Source: an uncultured Clostridium sp. (GTDB taxonomy: Bacteria > Bacillota > Clostridia > Lachnospirales > Lachnospiraceae). From it: a stretch of 64,000 bases of DNA. Of the stretch, positions 41,851-50,879 are shown one piece after another. The notes under the pieces are model-generated. The model was not told the DNA's origin. It did not search any database and saw nothing but the letters and a program-made list of their open reading frames with translations. The stretch covers positions 9,082-73,081 of the forward strand of contig UPYT01000018.1 in assembly GCA_900538475.1 (NCBI GenBank), written 5' to 3'. The stretch's first letter is position 1, and every line of letters begins with the position of its first letter. Made by a program: the position numbers and the translations under genes.

Positions 41851-42277
41851 TATTAAAATCAAATATTTAACAGATAAAATAGAAAAGCTTACTTATATTG
41901 GAGGAAAGTCCGACTGGATTGATCTGCGGGCGGCAGAGGATGTGGAACTGAAGGCTGGAGAGTTCCGGCTGATTCCTCTTGGTGTTGCCATGGAGCTGCC
42001 AAAGGGCTATGAGGCCCACATTGTTCCCAGAAGCAGCACCTATAAGAATTTCGGTGTAATTCAGACAAATCACATGGGTGTAGTAGATGAAACCTACTGC
42101 GGAGATAATGATCAGTGGTTTTTCCCTGCCTATGCTTTAAGAGATACAAAAATTATGACCGGGGATCGAATCTGCCAGTTCCGTATTATGGAGCATCAGC
42201 CGGCAATCCGGTTTGAAGAGGTCGAAAGTCTGGAAAATGAAGACCGGGGCGGAATTGGAAGCACCGGCAGAAAGTAG
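41843..42277 (+). CDS. dut: dUTPase-family deoxyuridine triphosphate nucleotidohydrolase
   Basis: 144 residues starting inside the end of scpB. Motifs: IDLRAAED (1), [11 protein letters not shown] (2), [11 protein letters not shown] with the catalytic Asp (3), GDRICQFRI (4) and the flexible tail [10 protein letters not shown] (5). It hydrolyses dUTP to dUMP and pyrophosphate, keeping uracil out of DNA and feeding thymidylate synthesis. Gene order scpA-scpB-dut suggests one transcript. Confidence 0.9.
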   Translation: MPDIKIKYLTDKIEKLTYIGGKSDWIDLRAAEDVELKAGEFRLIPLGVAMELPKGYEAHIVPRSSTYKNFGVIQTNHMGVVDETYCGDNDQWFFPAYALRDTKIMTGDRICQFRIMEHQPAIRFEEVESLENEDRGGIGSTGRK

Positions 42278-43448
42278 TGAGGCTGTGGATAAGAAAGAAA
42301 AAGAAACAGATGTAAGAAAGCAGGCAGCTGCTTCCCGTCCCAGGTTTCGGGGAGAGATTCAGTACGAGCAGCTGGAACAGCAGAGAGCGGCTGCAGAGAG
42401 CGCACCGGGTTCTACTGTGAGAATCCTTCGAACCGGGGGGAGAAGTACGGCAGCAGAGCGGGAGGATTACCGCCGCGTGCAGCCGCAGCAGCAGGGTGCT
42501 TTATCTCGGCCCGTGCGGCAGGCACAGCCAGTGCGGCAGACACAGCCCGTGCAGTCGTCGGGGGTATCTCGGTCAGGCAGAGGGGGGCAGACGTCTGGAA
42601 GAAATCAGACATCCCAAAGCAGGGCAGAGGGAAGCATGTCATCAGGAAGAGCTGCAGGCAGAACCGGTACAGCCGTTTCAGGAAGGCAGTCCCGGCCGGC
42701 AGCAGGAGAGCGTCCCAGATTTCATCCTGCGAAAGAACAGCAGGAGTATGGAAAAAACAGAGCTCGCGCGGCAGCTGTCCGCCGGAAGAAAAAAAGGCAG
42801 AGAAGGGCTTTTTGGGGCGCAGGACTTTTGATCCTTGCTCTGGCGGCAGGAGGCGCAGGATTTGGTCTGGTTCGCTGGAAGGCAGGCAGTAAGAAGAGGG
42901 AGCTGGCGGAACAAGGGGTAATGGCTATGAACGTCGGCGATTACGAGACAGCAATTACAGTCTTTGATCAGGCCCTGGAAGGCTCTGGAAAACGAATTGG
43001 CAATTTTGAAGAGGACGTATTGTTTAACCGGGCAGAGGCAGAATATAAGCAGGGGGATTTTGCAGCAGCTCTTGCTACTTATCAGATTATATTAAATGCG
43101 GATTCAGAGAATGAAATGGCCAGACAGGGGGCGGCTCTTTGTCTGGCAGAAGCAGGAGAATGGGATCAGGCCTTGACTCTTGGGGTTCTTCAGAGCCAGA
43201 TTTACAGCCGGATGGCGGCTGCACAGATCGAGGCAGGACAGTATGAGGAGGCTATGCAGACCATCGCTCAGGGAAGAAGTCTTCCAGACCAGTCGGCTGC
43301 CAGAAATCTGGATTTTAATGAAGCAGTGATTCGGGAAAAGCAGGGGGATTTTGCAGCAGCCCTGGAGCTGTTTGAGGCCTATCGGGAAAAATACGGGGCT
43401 GACGAGGCTGCAGAGCGGGAAATTATCTTTTTAAAGTCCCGTCAGTAA
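42237..43448 (+). CDS. Membrane-anchored TPR protein with disordered N-terminus
   Basis: Start placed at ATG 42237, overlapping dut in another frame; a GTG near 42284 just after the dut stop is also possible. Residues about 20-195 are disordered, rich in Arg, Gln and Ser. One membrane helix follows ([20 protein letters not shown]), and then TPR-like helices ([40 protein letters not shown]). The TPR part should lie outside the membrane. It may act in envelope assembly or division, but the family is not recognised. Confidence 0.65.
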   Translation: MKTGAELEAPAESSEAVDKKEKETDVRKQAAASRPRFRGEIQYEQLEQQRAAAESAPGSTVRILRTGGRSTAAEREDYRRVQPQQQGALSRPVRQAQPVRQTQPVQSSGVSRSGRGGQTSGRNQTSQSRAEGSMSSGRAAGRTGTAVSGRQSRPAAGERPRFHPAKEQQEYGKNRARAAAVRRKKKRQRRAFWGAGLLILALAAGGAGFGLVRWKAGSKKRELAEQGVMAMNVGDYETAITVFDQALEGSGKRIGNFEEDVLFNRAEAEYKQGDFAAALATYQIILNADSENEMARQGAALCLAEAGEWDQALTLGVLQSQIYSRMAAAQIEAGQYEEAMQTIAQGRSLPDQSAARNLDFNEAVIREKQGDFAAALELFEAYREKYGADEAAEREIIFLKSRQ

Positions 43449-43466
43449 AGCGAATAAGGAGATAGA

Positions 43467-44720
43467 ATGGCAGATTTATTTGAGATCAAAGAAGCTGAGG
43501 AGCGGGTGATCCTGATTGCCGTCAGTGTAAATGAGGAGGAGGACACAGCTGCATCCTTAGATGAGCTGGAGGAGCTGGTAAAAACGGCAGGAGCCTTTAC
43601 GGTAGGAAAAGTGATCCAGAATCGAGAGCGGATTCATCCTGGAACCTATCTGGGAAAAGGAAAGATAGAAGAGGTAAAGGAGCTGATCTGGGAACTGGGA
43701 GCTACAGGCGTTGTCTGTGACGATGAGCTGTCCCCGGCTCAGATGAGAAACCTGGAGGATGCTCTGGATACAAAGGTGATGGATCGAACCATGGTGATTC
43801 TTGATATTTTTGCCTCCCGTGCAACTACCAGCGAGGGAAAGATTCAGGTTGAACTGGCACAGCTGAAATACAGGGCAGCTCGTCTGGTAGGACTGCGGAG
43901 CTCCCTTTCCCGTCTGGGCGGCGGAATCGGTACAAGAGGACCAGGTGAGAAAAAGCTGGAGATGGACCGCCGTCTGATTCATGAGCGGATTAGCCAGCTG
44001 AAATCGGAGCTGGAAACAGTGAAGCGTCACCGTGACGTGATCCGCAGACAGAGAGAAAAGCAGCACACGCCTGTGGCAGCTATTGTAGGCTATACCAATG
44101 CAGGAAAATCAACCTTGTTGAACAAGCTTACGGATGCGGGAATTCTGGCTGAGGACAAGCTGTTTGCCACCCTGGATCCGACGACCAGGGGACTGGAGCT
44201 AGAGAGCGGGCAGCAGATTTTGCTGACTGATACGGTAGGTTTTATCCGGAAGCTGCCGCATCACCTGATTGAAGCATTTAAAAGTACTCTGGAGGAGGCG
44301 CGTTACAGTGATATGATTCTCCATGTAGTGGACTGCTCCAATCCCAATATGGATATGCAGATGCATGTGGTTTATGAAACCTTACGGGAGCTGAAGGTGG
44401 AGGATAAAACCATTATCACTGTATTTAACAAGATTGACAAAAAAACAGATGGGGAATATCCCAGAGATCTCCAGTCAGATTATCAGATTCAGATTTCTGC
44501 AAAAACAGGAGAAGGATTAGACCAGCTTATAAGTACCCTGGAAAAAGTTCTGAGAAGTCAGAAAATATATCTGGAACGCCTGTTTTCGTACAGTGAAGCA
44601 GGAAAGATTCAGACCATAAGAAAATATGGAGAGCTGATTTCCGAGGAGTATCAGGGAGATGGAATCTATGTAAAAGCGTATGTTCCCGCAGAATTTTTTG
44701 CAGCAGTCATGGAAAAATAA
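43467..44720 (+). CDS. hflX: Ribosome-associated GTPase HflX
   Basis: 417 residues behind AAGGAGATAG. The N-terminal HflX domain includes NRERIHPGTYLGKGKIEEVK and the RGPGEKKLEMDRR glycine motif. The G domain has AIVGYTNAGKSTLLNKL (G1), LTDTVGFIRKLP (G3) and FNKID (G4). HflX splits stalled or stressed 70S ribosomes in a GTP-dependent way. It is the last gene of the scpA-hflX run; an AT-rich region with NrdR boxes follows. Confidence 0.93.
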   Translation: MADLFEIKEAEERVILIAVSVNEEEDTAASLDELEELVKTAGAFTVGKVIQNRERIHPGTYLGKGKIEEVKELIWELGATGVVCDDELSPAQMRNLEDALDTKVMDRTMVILDIFASRATTSEGKIQVELAQLKYRAARLVGLRSSLSRLGGGIGTRGPGEKKLEMDRRLIHERISQLKSELETVKRHRDVIRRQREKQHTPVAAIVGYTNAGKSTLLNKLTDAGILAEDKLFATLDPTTRGLELESGQQILLTDTVGFIRKLPHHLIEAFKSTLEEARYSDMILHVVDCSNPNMDMQMHVVYETLRELKVEDKTIITVFNKIDKKTDGEYPRDLQSDYQIQISAKTGEGLDQLISTLEKVLRSQKIYLERLFSYSEAGKIQTIRKYGELISEEYQGDGIYVKAYVPAEFFAAVMEK

Positions 44721-44763
44721 GATTTTTTCCAGTCATAATATATTTATTAGAAAATATCATAAA

Positions 44764-44833
44764 ACACAATATCTATGTTTTTATTTTGACGAGAAAACAA
44801 GATATTGTGTTTTGTTTTGTGATTTGCTATAAT
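44764..44833 (+). promoter_or_regulatory. nrdD promoter with two NrdR-type boxes
   Basis: Two 16-base boxes, ACACAATATCTATGTT (44764-44779) and AAACAAGATATTGTGT (44795-44810), separated by exactly 15 bases, the layout known for NrdR. The second box holds the -35 hexamer TTGTGT (44805-44810), 17 bases from TATAAT (44828-44833). Binding by NrdR would block the promoter when dATP is plentiful. Confidence 0.75.
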
Positions 44834-44891
44834 AATCCCATAGCGCCGTCAGAAACCGGATATGGTTTGAAGGCAAGAAGGGGGTTTTTAT

Positions 44892-47291
44892 ATGATCAGT
44901 GTGGTAAAACGTGACGGAGAAATAGCAGAATTTTCCCTGAATAAGATAACAGAAGCAATTAAGAAGGCTTTTCGGGCAACGGGAAAGGAGTACAACAACG
45001 AGATTTTAGAGCTTCTTTCTCTTCGCGTTACCTCTGATTTCCAGAGTAAACTGGAGAATGGCAATATTTCTGTAGAACAGATTCAGGACAGTGTGGAGCA
45101 TGTGCTGGAGCAGACCGGCTACACGGATGTCGCCAAGGCTTATATCCTTTACCGGAAGCAGCGGGAGAAAATCCGCAACATGAAAAATACCATCCTGGAT
45201 TATAAGGATGTAGTAAACAGCTATGTAAAGGTAGAGGACTGGCGGGTAAAAGAGAATTCAACCGTAACCTATTCCGTAGGCGGTCTGATTTTAAGTAATT
45301 CCGGGGCCATTACAGCCAATTACTGGCTTTCAGAGATCTATGATCAGGAGATTGCCCAGGCTCATAGGAATGCGGACATTCACATTCACGATTTGTCGAT
45401 GCTGACCGGCTACTGCGCCGGATGGTCTTTAAAGCAGCTTTTACTGGAAGGACTTGGCGGGATTCCCGGAAAGATTACCTCTTCTCCGGCGAAGCATTTG
45501 TCTGTTCTCTGCAATCAGATGGTAAACTTTCTGGGAATTATGCAGAATGAATGGGCCGGCGCCCAGGCTTTTTCCTCGTTTGATACCTACCTGGCTCCCT
45601 TTGTCAAGGCAGATAATCTGTCCTACCGGGAAGTGAAAAAGTGCATTGAGTCCTTTATTTATGGAGTGAATACGCCCAGCCGCTGGGGAACCCAGGCGCC
45701 GTTTTCCAACATTACTCTGGACTGGACTGTTCCGGATGATATGGCAGAGCTTCCTGCGATTGTCGGCGGCAAAGAGATGGATTTCAAATACAAAGACTGT
45801 AAGCGGGAAATGGATATGGTTAACCGCGCCTTTATTGAAACGATGATAGAGGGAGATGCCAACGGACGGGGATTCCAGTACCCCATTCCTACCTATTCTA
45901 TTACCAGAGATTTCGACTGGTCGGATACGGAAAATAACCGGCTGCTGTTTGAGATGACAGCCAAGTACGGCACTCCGTATTTTTCCAATTATATTAACAG
46001 CGATATGCAGCCCAGCGATGTGCGCAGCATGTGCTGCCGTCTGAGGCTGGATCTGCGTGAGCTTCGAAGAAAAACAGGAGGCTTCTTTGGTTCTGGAGAG
46101 AGTACCGGATCCGTAGGCGTTGTGACCATCAATATGCCCAGGATTGCTTATCTTGCAAAAAATGAAGAGGATTTTTACGAGCGGCTGGATCACATGATGG
46201 ACATTGCAGCCCGCTCTCTGAAGGTAAAGCGTGAGGTAATTACCAAGCTGTTACAGGGAGGTCTTTATCCTTATACAAGACGGTATCTTGGTTCCTTTGA
46301 CAGTCATTTTTCCACCATTGGACTGATTGGAATGAATGAGGTGGGGCTCAATGCCAGCTGGCTGGGACGAGATATGACAGATCCGAAGACCCAGGTCTTC
46401 ACGAAAGACGTACTGAACCATATGCGGGATCGGTTGGTGATTTACCAGGAAGAATACGGTGATTTGTACAATCTGGAAGCAACTCCGGCAGAGTCCACTA
46501 CCTACCGCCTTGCCAAGCACGATGTACAGCGTTATCCCGATATCCGGACTGCAGGCTGCAAGGGGGATACGCCTTATTATACCAACAGTTCTCATCTGCC
46601 TGTGGATTGTACGGCTGATATTTTTGAGGCTCTTGATATTCAGGACGAGCTGCAGACTCTTTATACTTCAGGAACCGTGTTCCACGCTTTTTTGGGAGAG
46701 AAGCTTCCTGACTGGAAGGCAGCAGCTCGCCTGGTACGAACGATTGCGGAGAACTACAAGCTGCCATATTACACCATTTCACCAACCTATTCCATCTGTC
46801 AGGAGCATGGTTATCTGATTGGGGAGCACAAGACCTGTCCCATCTGCGGCAGAGAGGCTGAGGTGTACAGCAGGATTACAGGATATTACCGACCGGTGAA
46901 GAACTGGAATGAAGGAAAAACTCAGGAGTACAAGAATCGCACGACCTACGATGTAGCTCATTCTGTGCTGCGGAAGAATCCGGAAGCCTCAGAACGGGTA
47001 AAGGAAGCAGTGAGACAAAGCAAATTGGAAAACGGTTTTGAATACACAGGAGAAAACGGGCAGGAGCAGATCGCATACCTGTTTACAACAAAAACATGTC
47101 CCAACTGTAAAATGGCGAAGGAATTTCTGCGGAATGTGCCTTATCAGACAGTTGATGCGGAAGAAAATCCTGACATTACCATGAAATTCGGCGTGATGCA
47201 GGCGCCAACGCTGGTAGTTGTAAAGGACGGGAAAATTGAAAAATTTGTAAATGCATCGAATATCCGGAAATTTGCGGAAACAAGGGAATGA
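44892..47291 (+). CDS. nrdD: Anaerobic (class III) ribonucleoside-triphosphate reductase with fused redoxin
   Basis: 799 residues. Residues 1-95 form the ATP-cone (VVKRDGEIAEFSLNKITEAI). The catalytic barrel follows, with FSNITLDWTVP and the MCCRLRLDLR segment. A zinc site comprises CQEHGY and CPICG. The glycyl radical site is Gly664 in SRITGYYRPVKNW. Residues about 725-799 form a glutaredoxin/NrdH-like domain with a CPNC motif (Cys736, Cys739). The enzyme makes deoxynucleotides anaerobically. The fused redoxin suggests thiol rather than formate as reductant. The activase nrdG is not adjacent. Confidence 0.92.
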   Translation: MISVVKRDGEIAEFSLNKITEAIKKAFRATGKEYNNEILELLSLRVTSDFQSKLENGNISVEQIQDSVEHVLEQTGYTDVAKAYILYRKQREKIRNMKNTILDYKDVVNSYVKVEDWRVKENSTVTYSVGGLILSNSGAITANYWLSEIYDQEIAQAHRNADIHIHDLSMLTGYCAGWSLKQLLLEGLGGIPGKITSSPAKHLSVLCNQMVNFLGIMQNEWAGAQAFSSFDTYLAPFVKADNLSYREVKKCIESFIYGVNTPSRWGTQAPFSNITLDWTVPDDMAELPAIVGGKEMDFKYKDCKREMDMVNRAFIETMIEGDANGRGFQYPIPTYSITRDFDWSDTENNRLLFEMTAKYGTPYFSNYINSDMQPSDVRSMCCRLRLDLRELRRKTGGFFGSGESTGSVGVVTINMPRIAYLAKNEEDFYERLDHMMDIAARSLKVKREVITKLLQGGLYPYTRRYLGSFDSHFSTIGLIGMNEVGLNASWLGRDMTDPKTQVFTKDVLNHMRDRLVIYQEEYGDLYNLEATPAESTTYRLAKHDVQRYPDIRTAGCKGDTPYYTNSSHLPVDCTADIFEALDIQDELQTLYTSGTVFHAFLGEKLPDWKAAARLVRTIAENYKLPYYTISPTYSICQEHGYLIGEHKTCPICGREAEVYSRITGYYRPVKNWNEGKTQEYKNRTTYDVAHSVLRKNPEASERVKEAVRQSKLENGFEYTGENGQEQIAYLFTTKTCPNCKMAKEFLRNVPYQTVDAEENPDITMKFGVMQAPTLVVVKDGKIEKFVNASNIRKFAETRE

Positions 47292-47312
47292 TGGATATAG
47301 AAGAAACAACAT

Positions 47313-47338
47313 CAGGGCTGGTCTTTGAACCAGCCCTG
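47313..47338. terminator. Hairpin between convergent nrdD and SIMPL genes
   Basis: CAGGGCTGGT (47313-47322) and ACCAGCCCTG (47329-47338), perfect 10-bp stem with a 6-base loop. T-rich tails are weak on both sides. Confidence 0.65.
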
Positions 47339-47351
47339 GTAGATCAAAAGC

Positions 47352-48137
47352 TTAAGGATTCATTCCAAAATCTACAGTGACGGTGGCCTTGACGCTAAGC
47401 TGTCCTGGCATAACAGCCATATCGGCAGCAGATTCCATTTTAGCGCCTGCTCCGTATGTCAATGTATCGGAATTGGAATACCGGGCAGCAGGATTGTAGC
47501 CCTGTTCCTCAACGTGAAGAATACCAGATAAGGTTCTTCCTCCTGCCTGGGCAATGGTTTCTGCCTTTGTCTGGGCGGCAGCGACCGCCTTTTCCAGAGC
47601 TTCCTGATAAGCAGCATCGTAATTGCTTGAGAAATAGTCAACCGATTCAATTCCATTAACTCCAGCTTCCACAGACTGAGAAATGATGGCGCCTGCCTGA
47701 TCCACAGGAATATCAGAAACCGTAAGAGAGGTGGTCATCTCGTATCCAGTGATCTCCCGGTTGTCAGAATTCCAGTTGTGAATAGGCTGAAGTCCATAGG
47801 CGGTGGTTTTAATAGAGGTTTCTTCCACCCCAAGTCCTTTCAGGGTTTCAATGGCCTTATTCAGATCCAGGCTGTTGGCTTCCTGACAGGCAGAAGCAGT
47901 AGCTGCTCTTGTATAAATTGAGTAGGTGATCCGGGCCATATCAGGAGTGATTTTGACCTCCTCTGTGCCAGTAACGGTAATCGTATTCGAATTATCTGCA
48001 TTTTGAACCTGGATGGTTTCTGGAAAGGGAACTGCAGTCTGTGTTCCAGCGCCGCATCCGGAGGCAGCCAAGGCAGAACCCAGAACGGCGGCAGTAAGGC
48101 CTGCTGTAAGAATCCATTTTTTTCTGTTTGTAATCAT
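47352..48137 (-). CDS. SIMPL-domain (DUF541) lipoprotein
   Basis: 261 residues. The N-terminus is a lipoprotein signal: basic start, hydrophobic core and the lipobox LAASGC. The rest is a SIMPL/DUF541 domain (NTITVTGTEEVKITPDMARI, GYEMTTSLTVSDIPVDQAGA, then EALEKAVAAAQTKAETIAQA). Relatives are envelope proteins linked to stress or membrane integrity; no activity is established. Expressed toward lower coordinates and convergent to nrdD. Confidence 0.83.
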   Translation of the reverse strand: MITNRKKWILTAGLTAAVLGSALAASGCGAGTQTAVPFPETIQVQNADNSNTITVTGTEEVKITPDMARITYSIYTRAATASACQEANSLDLNKAIETLKGLGVEETSIKTTAYGLQPIHNWNSDNREITGYEMTTSLTVSDIPVDQAGAIISQSVEAGVNGIESVDYFSSNYDAAYQEALEKAVAAAQTKAETIAQAGGRTLSGILHVEEQGYNPAARYSNSDTLTYGAGAKMESAADMAVMPGQLSVKATVTVDFGMNP

Positions 48138-48300
48138 TATTATCCTCCCTTCGCCTAATCGGCATTGCAGCTTTTTTCATTGCTGCTTTTTATATCTAGA
48201 TCATACCAGAAATGGAAAATAACTGTATTTCTTTTCCCTTAAAGAAATAGGTAAGTTTTATTACAAAAGTCAAAATAATTCTTTCAGTCAGGAATTGTTA

Positions 48301-49590
48301 TCAGCCATATAGTTCTCCGATACCGGAGACAGCCACGTAGATGTGGGATATTTTATACCAGGTGGAAAAATCGATAACTCCTGTCTGAGGAAGGCCAAAC
48401 ACAGACTGGAACTGCCGGACTGCTGCTGCAGTAGCAGGGCCATAAATGCCGTCTGGAGTGATGCGGGGGATAGCAGTATAAACAGTAGAAATTGCAGCAA
48501 GCTGCTCCTGAACCTGCATTACCTTCTGTCCGGAGGAGCCGTAGGTCAGATCATAGCCAGGCCAGGAGGCTGGAATTCCGGAGATTTCCTCGGCGGTATT
48601 GACGTACATATCGTCTCCATAGAAATGGCGGAGAATACTGATGGGACTGTAGCCCTGCTCGCCAAGGCTGCAGGAGCCCCACTGGGTCATCCAGCCGCGT
48701 TCCAGACACTGAACCTGGCGCCCATCGCAGTACTGGGTCAGAATAGGCTGGCGCACATCTGGACGGGAAAGATAGTTATCAAAGATTTCATCTACAATAA
48801 CAGAAATGCTCTCATAAATATTTCTTCCGGGAATCCATTTGTGATCAAAGGCAGTGGAGGAGGTAATGGTAAAATCATAGCCCCTGTTTCGGTAATGCTC
48901 AGTGAAAACCCGGTTCAGGGTAAAGCTCATAATAGCCAGTACATTGGCAGTAATGGTCGCCTGAGGCCAGGTGGCGTAGATTTCACTGGAAGCTACATTT
49001 TTAATATAGTCTCTGTACGGCACATAATAATCAGATGCAGAGGTATCTGTGGGAACACCGTCATGAACTACAATGGTCTGGGGAACTACAACGCGGCTTA
49101 AAACAATTTCTCCAGATTCTCCTACAGGCTGGATCTCCGGCTCTGCAATTTTCGGAGGATAGGAGCCGTAAAGGGTGTGATCCGGAATTACGACAGGCTT
49201 TACTGCAGCAGGATCGGTTTCCGGCTCCATCCGAACGGGCTGAATGGCAACGGAATCTGCCAGAATCTCAGTTCCGTCAATCCGGACGGTTTTAAAACCG
49301 GGGGCTGTAATTTCCAGATTATATTCTGCATAAGGGCGGATACCGGATTCCGGATCCAGGCTGTATTCCACAGGGGGCGCTTCCAGAGAGATTTCCGGTG
49401 TCTGCCCGGAACGATCGGTATCTGCCTGTTCCAGAGGCCTTAGGGGAGCGTCAGTTCTGGAAACAGAGATTTTGGCATTTTGAACAGGAAAATTGTTTTC
49501 GATGTTTACAACATTGACCTGGAGAAAACCACGGCCGGTTCGAGCTTCGGCTGCCGTCATATCCTTTCTCCAAAAGGAATTTATTTTCAT
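48301..49590 (-). CDS. SpoIID/LytB-like protein with peptidoglycan-binding domain
   Basis: About 429 residues from ATG 49590 behind GAGGA; ATG 49560 behind GGAGAAAGG is a close alternative. There is a beta-rich N-terminal region (FLQVNVVNIENNFPVQNAKI). A SpoIID-like segment follows at about residues 180-290 (DYIKNVASSEIYATWPQATI, FDHKWIPGRNIYESI). The C-terminus is a PG_binding_1 domain (YGSSGQKVMQVQEQLAAIST, GIYGPATAAAVRQFQSVFGL). No signal peptide is evident, odd for a wall protein. It may act in sporulation; SpoIID is a lytic transglycosylase, but its catalytic residues were not confirmed here. Confidence 0.75.
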   Translation of the reverse strand: MKINSFWRKDMTAAEARTGRGFLQVNVVNIENNFPVQNAKISVSRTDAPLRPLEQADTDRSGQTPEISLEAPPVEYSLDPESGIRPYAEYNLEITAPGFKTVRIDGTEILADSVAIQPVRMEPETDPAAVKPVVIPDHTLYGSYPPKIAEPEIQPVGESGEIVLSRVVVPQTIVVHDGVPTDTSASDYYVPYRDYIKNVASSEIYATWPQATITANVLAIMSFTLNRVFTEHYRNRGYDFTITSSTAFDHKWIPGRNIYESISVIVDEIFDNYLSRPDVRQPILTQYCDGRQVQCLERGWMTQWGSCSLGEQGYSPISILRHFYGDDMYVNTAEEISGIPASWPGYDLTYGSSGQKVMQVQEQLAAISTVYTAIPRITPDGIYGPATAAAVRQFQSVFGLPQTGVIDFSTWYKISHIYVAVSGIGELYG

Positions 49591-49631
49591 AAGATCCTCA
49601 CACAATCTGTTTCTAAAGTATATCGGTAAAG

Positions 49632-49666
49632 GTTAAGAAAAATGTATGGATATATTTTTTCTTAAC
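49632..49666. promoter_or_regulatory. Inverted repeat in the divergent carA region
   Basis: GTTAAGAAAAA (49632-49642) and TTTTTCTTAAC (49656-49666), perfect 11-base arms. It lies between the SpoIID-like gene and the carA promoter and could be an operator or a terminator. Confidence 0.5.
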
Positions 49667-49672
49667 AATGGC

Positions 49673-49701
49673 TTGAAAATGCAAATAAAATCATGTATAA
49701 T
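49673..49701 (+). promoter_or_regulatory. carAB promoter
   Basis: TTGAAA (49673-49678), a 17-base spacer, TATAAT (49696-49701). The transcript would have an 80-base leader before carA with no PyrR-type structure that I could recognise. Confidence 0.7.
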
Positions 49702-49784
49702 CTTATCAATTTGGGCACAAGTCAGACAGCCCAAAAGAACATATATTCTACGCAACCTGGAACAGAAAGGAAAGGTACCAACAT

Positions 49785-50879
49785 ATGAAAGCATTTCTTA
49801 TTCTGGAAGACGGAACTGTTTTTACAGGAACCAGCATTGGTTCAGCCAGAGAGGCAGTCAGCGAGATTGTGTTTAACACATCTATGACCGGTTATCTGGA
49901 GGTATTGACTGACCCATCCTACGCAGGTCAGGCAGTTGTAATGACCTATCCCTTGATTGGCAATTATGGCATTTGTTATGATGATATGGAATCCGCCCGG
50001 CCGTGGCCTGACGGTTTTATTGTACGTGAATTATCCAGACTCCCCAGCAATTTCCGGTGTGAGGATACTATTCAGAATTTTCTTGAGAAAAATGATATTC
50101 CCGGCATCAGCGGAATAGATACAAGAGCGCTCACTAAAATATTAAGAGAAAAGGGAACCATGAACGGTATGATTACGACCAGAGAGTATGAGGATCTGGA
50201 AGAGCCAATCAGCCGTATTAAGGCATATTCTGTAAAGGGCGTTGTAAAGGCAACCTCCTGTAAAGAGAAATATGTGCTGGAGCCAGAAGACAGCAAGCTG
50301 CAGGAGCCTGTACGCCGGGTTGCACTTCTGGACCTGGGAGCAAAGAAAAATATTGCCCGCTCTCTGGTTGAGCGTGGCTGCGAGGTAACGGTTTATCCCT
50401 GTGATACACCGGCAGAAGAGATTCTGGCATCCTGTCCCGATGGCATTATGCTGTCAAATGGACCGGGAGATCCCAAGGAAAATACAGAGATTATCCGGGA
50501 AATCCGGAAGCTGTATGAGTCCGATACACCGATTTTTGCGATCTGTCTTGGTCATCAGCTGATGGCGCTGGCAACAGGAGCAGACACCTTCAAACTGAAA
50601 TATGGACACAGGGGAGGAAATCATCCGGTTAAGGATCTGGAAACCGGACGAGTATACATTTCTTCTCAGAACCACGGCTATGCGGTAGATCCGGAAAGCC
50701 TGGATCCGTCCGTGGCAGTTCCCGCATTCGTCAATGTAAATGACAAAACCAATGAGGGACTGAAGTACACAGGAAAAAATATTTTTACCGTTCAGTATCA
50801 TCCGGAGGCATGCCCCGGACCATTGGACTCTGGATATCTGTTTGACCGGTTTATGAAGATGATGGGAGGGAATGAATAA
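49785..50879 (+). CDS. carA: Carbamoyl-phosphate synthase small subunit
   Basis: 364 residues behind AAAGGAAAGG. The N-terminal domain has [20 protein letters not shown] and the [15 protein letters not shown] segment. The C-terminal class I glutamine amidotransferase domain has the nucleophile Cys254 in [15 protein letters not shown] and the His/Glu pair in [13 protein letters not shown]. It splits glutamine and feeds ammonia to CarB for arginine and pyrimidine synthesis. The stop overlaps the carB start in TAATG. Confidence 0.95.
   Translation: MKAFLILEDGTVFTGTSIGSAREAVSEIVFNTSMTGYLEVLTDPSYAGQAVVMTYPLIGNYGICYDDMESARPWPDGFIVRELSRLPSNFRCEDTIQNFLEKNDIPGISGIDTRALTKILREKGTMNGMITTREYEDLEEPISRIKAYSVKGVVKATSCKEKYVLEPEDSKLQEPVRRVALLDLGAKKNIARSLVERGCEVTVYPCDTPAEEILASCPDGIMLSNGPGDPKENTEIIREIRKLYESDTPIFAICLGHQLMALATGADTFKLKYGHRGGNHPVKDLETGRVYISSQNHGYAVDPESLDPSVAVPAFVNVNDKTNEGLKYTGKNIFTVQYHPEACPGPLDSGYLFDRFMKMMGGNE

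Noticed and set aside
44892..47291. Misassembled fusion of nrdD with a separate redoxin gene
   Set aside because: The frame is continuous with no internal ribosome site before the CPNC domain, and such fusions are known in this family.
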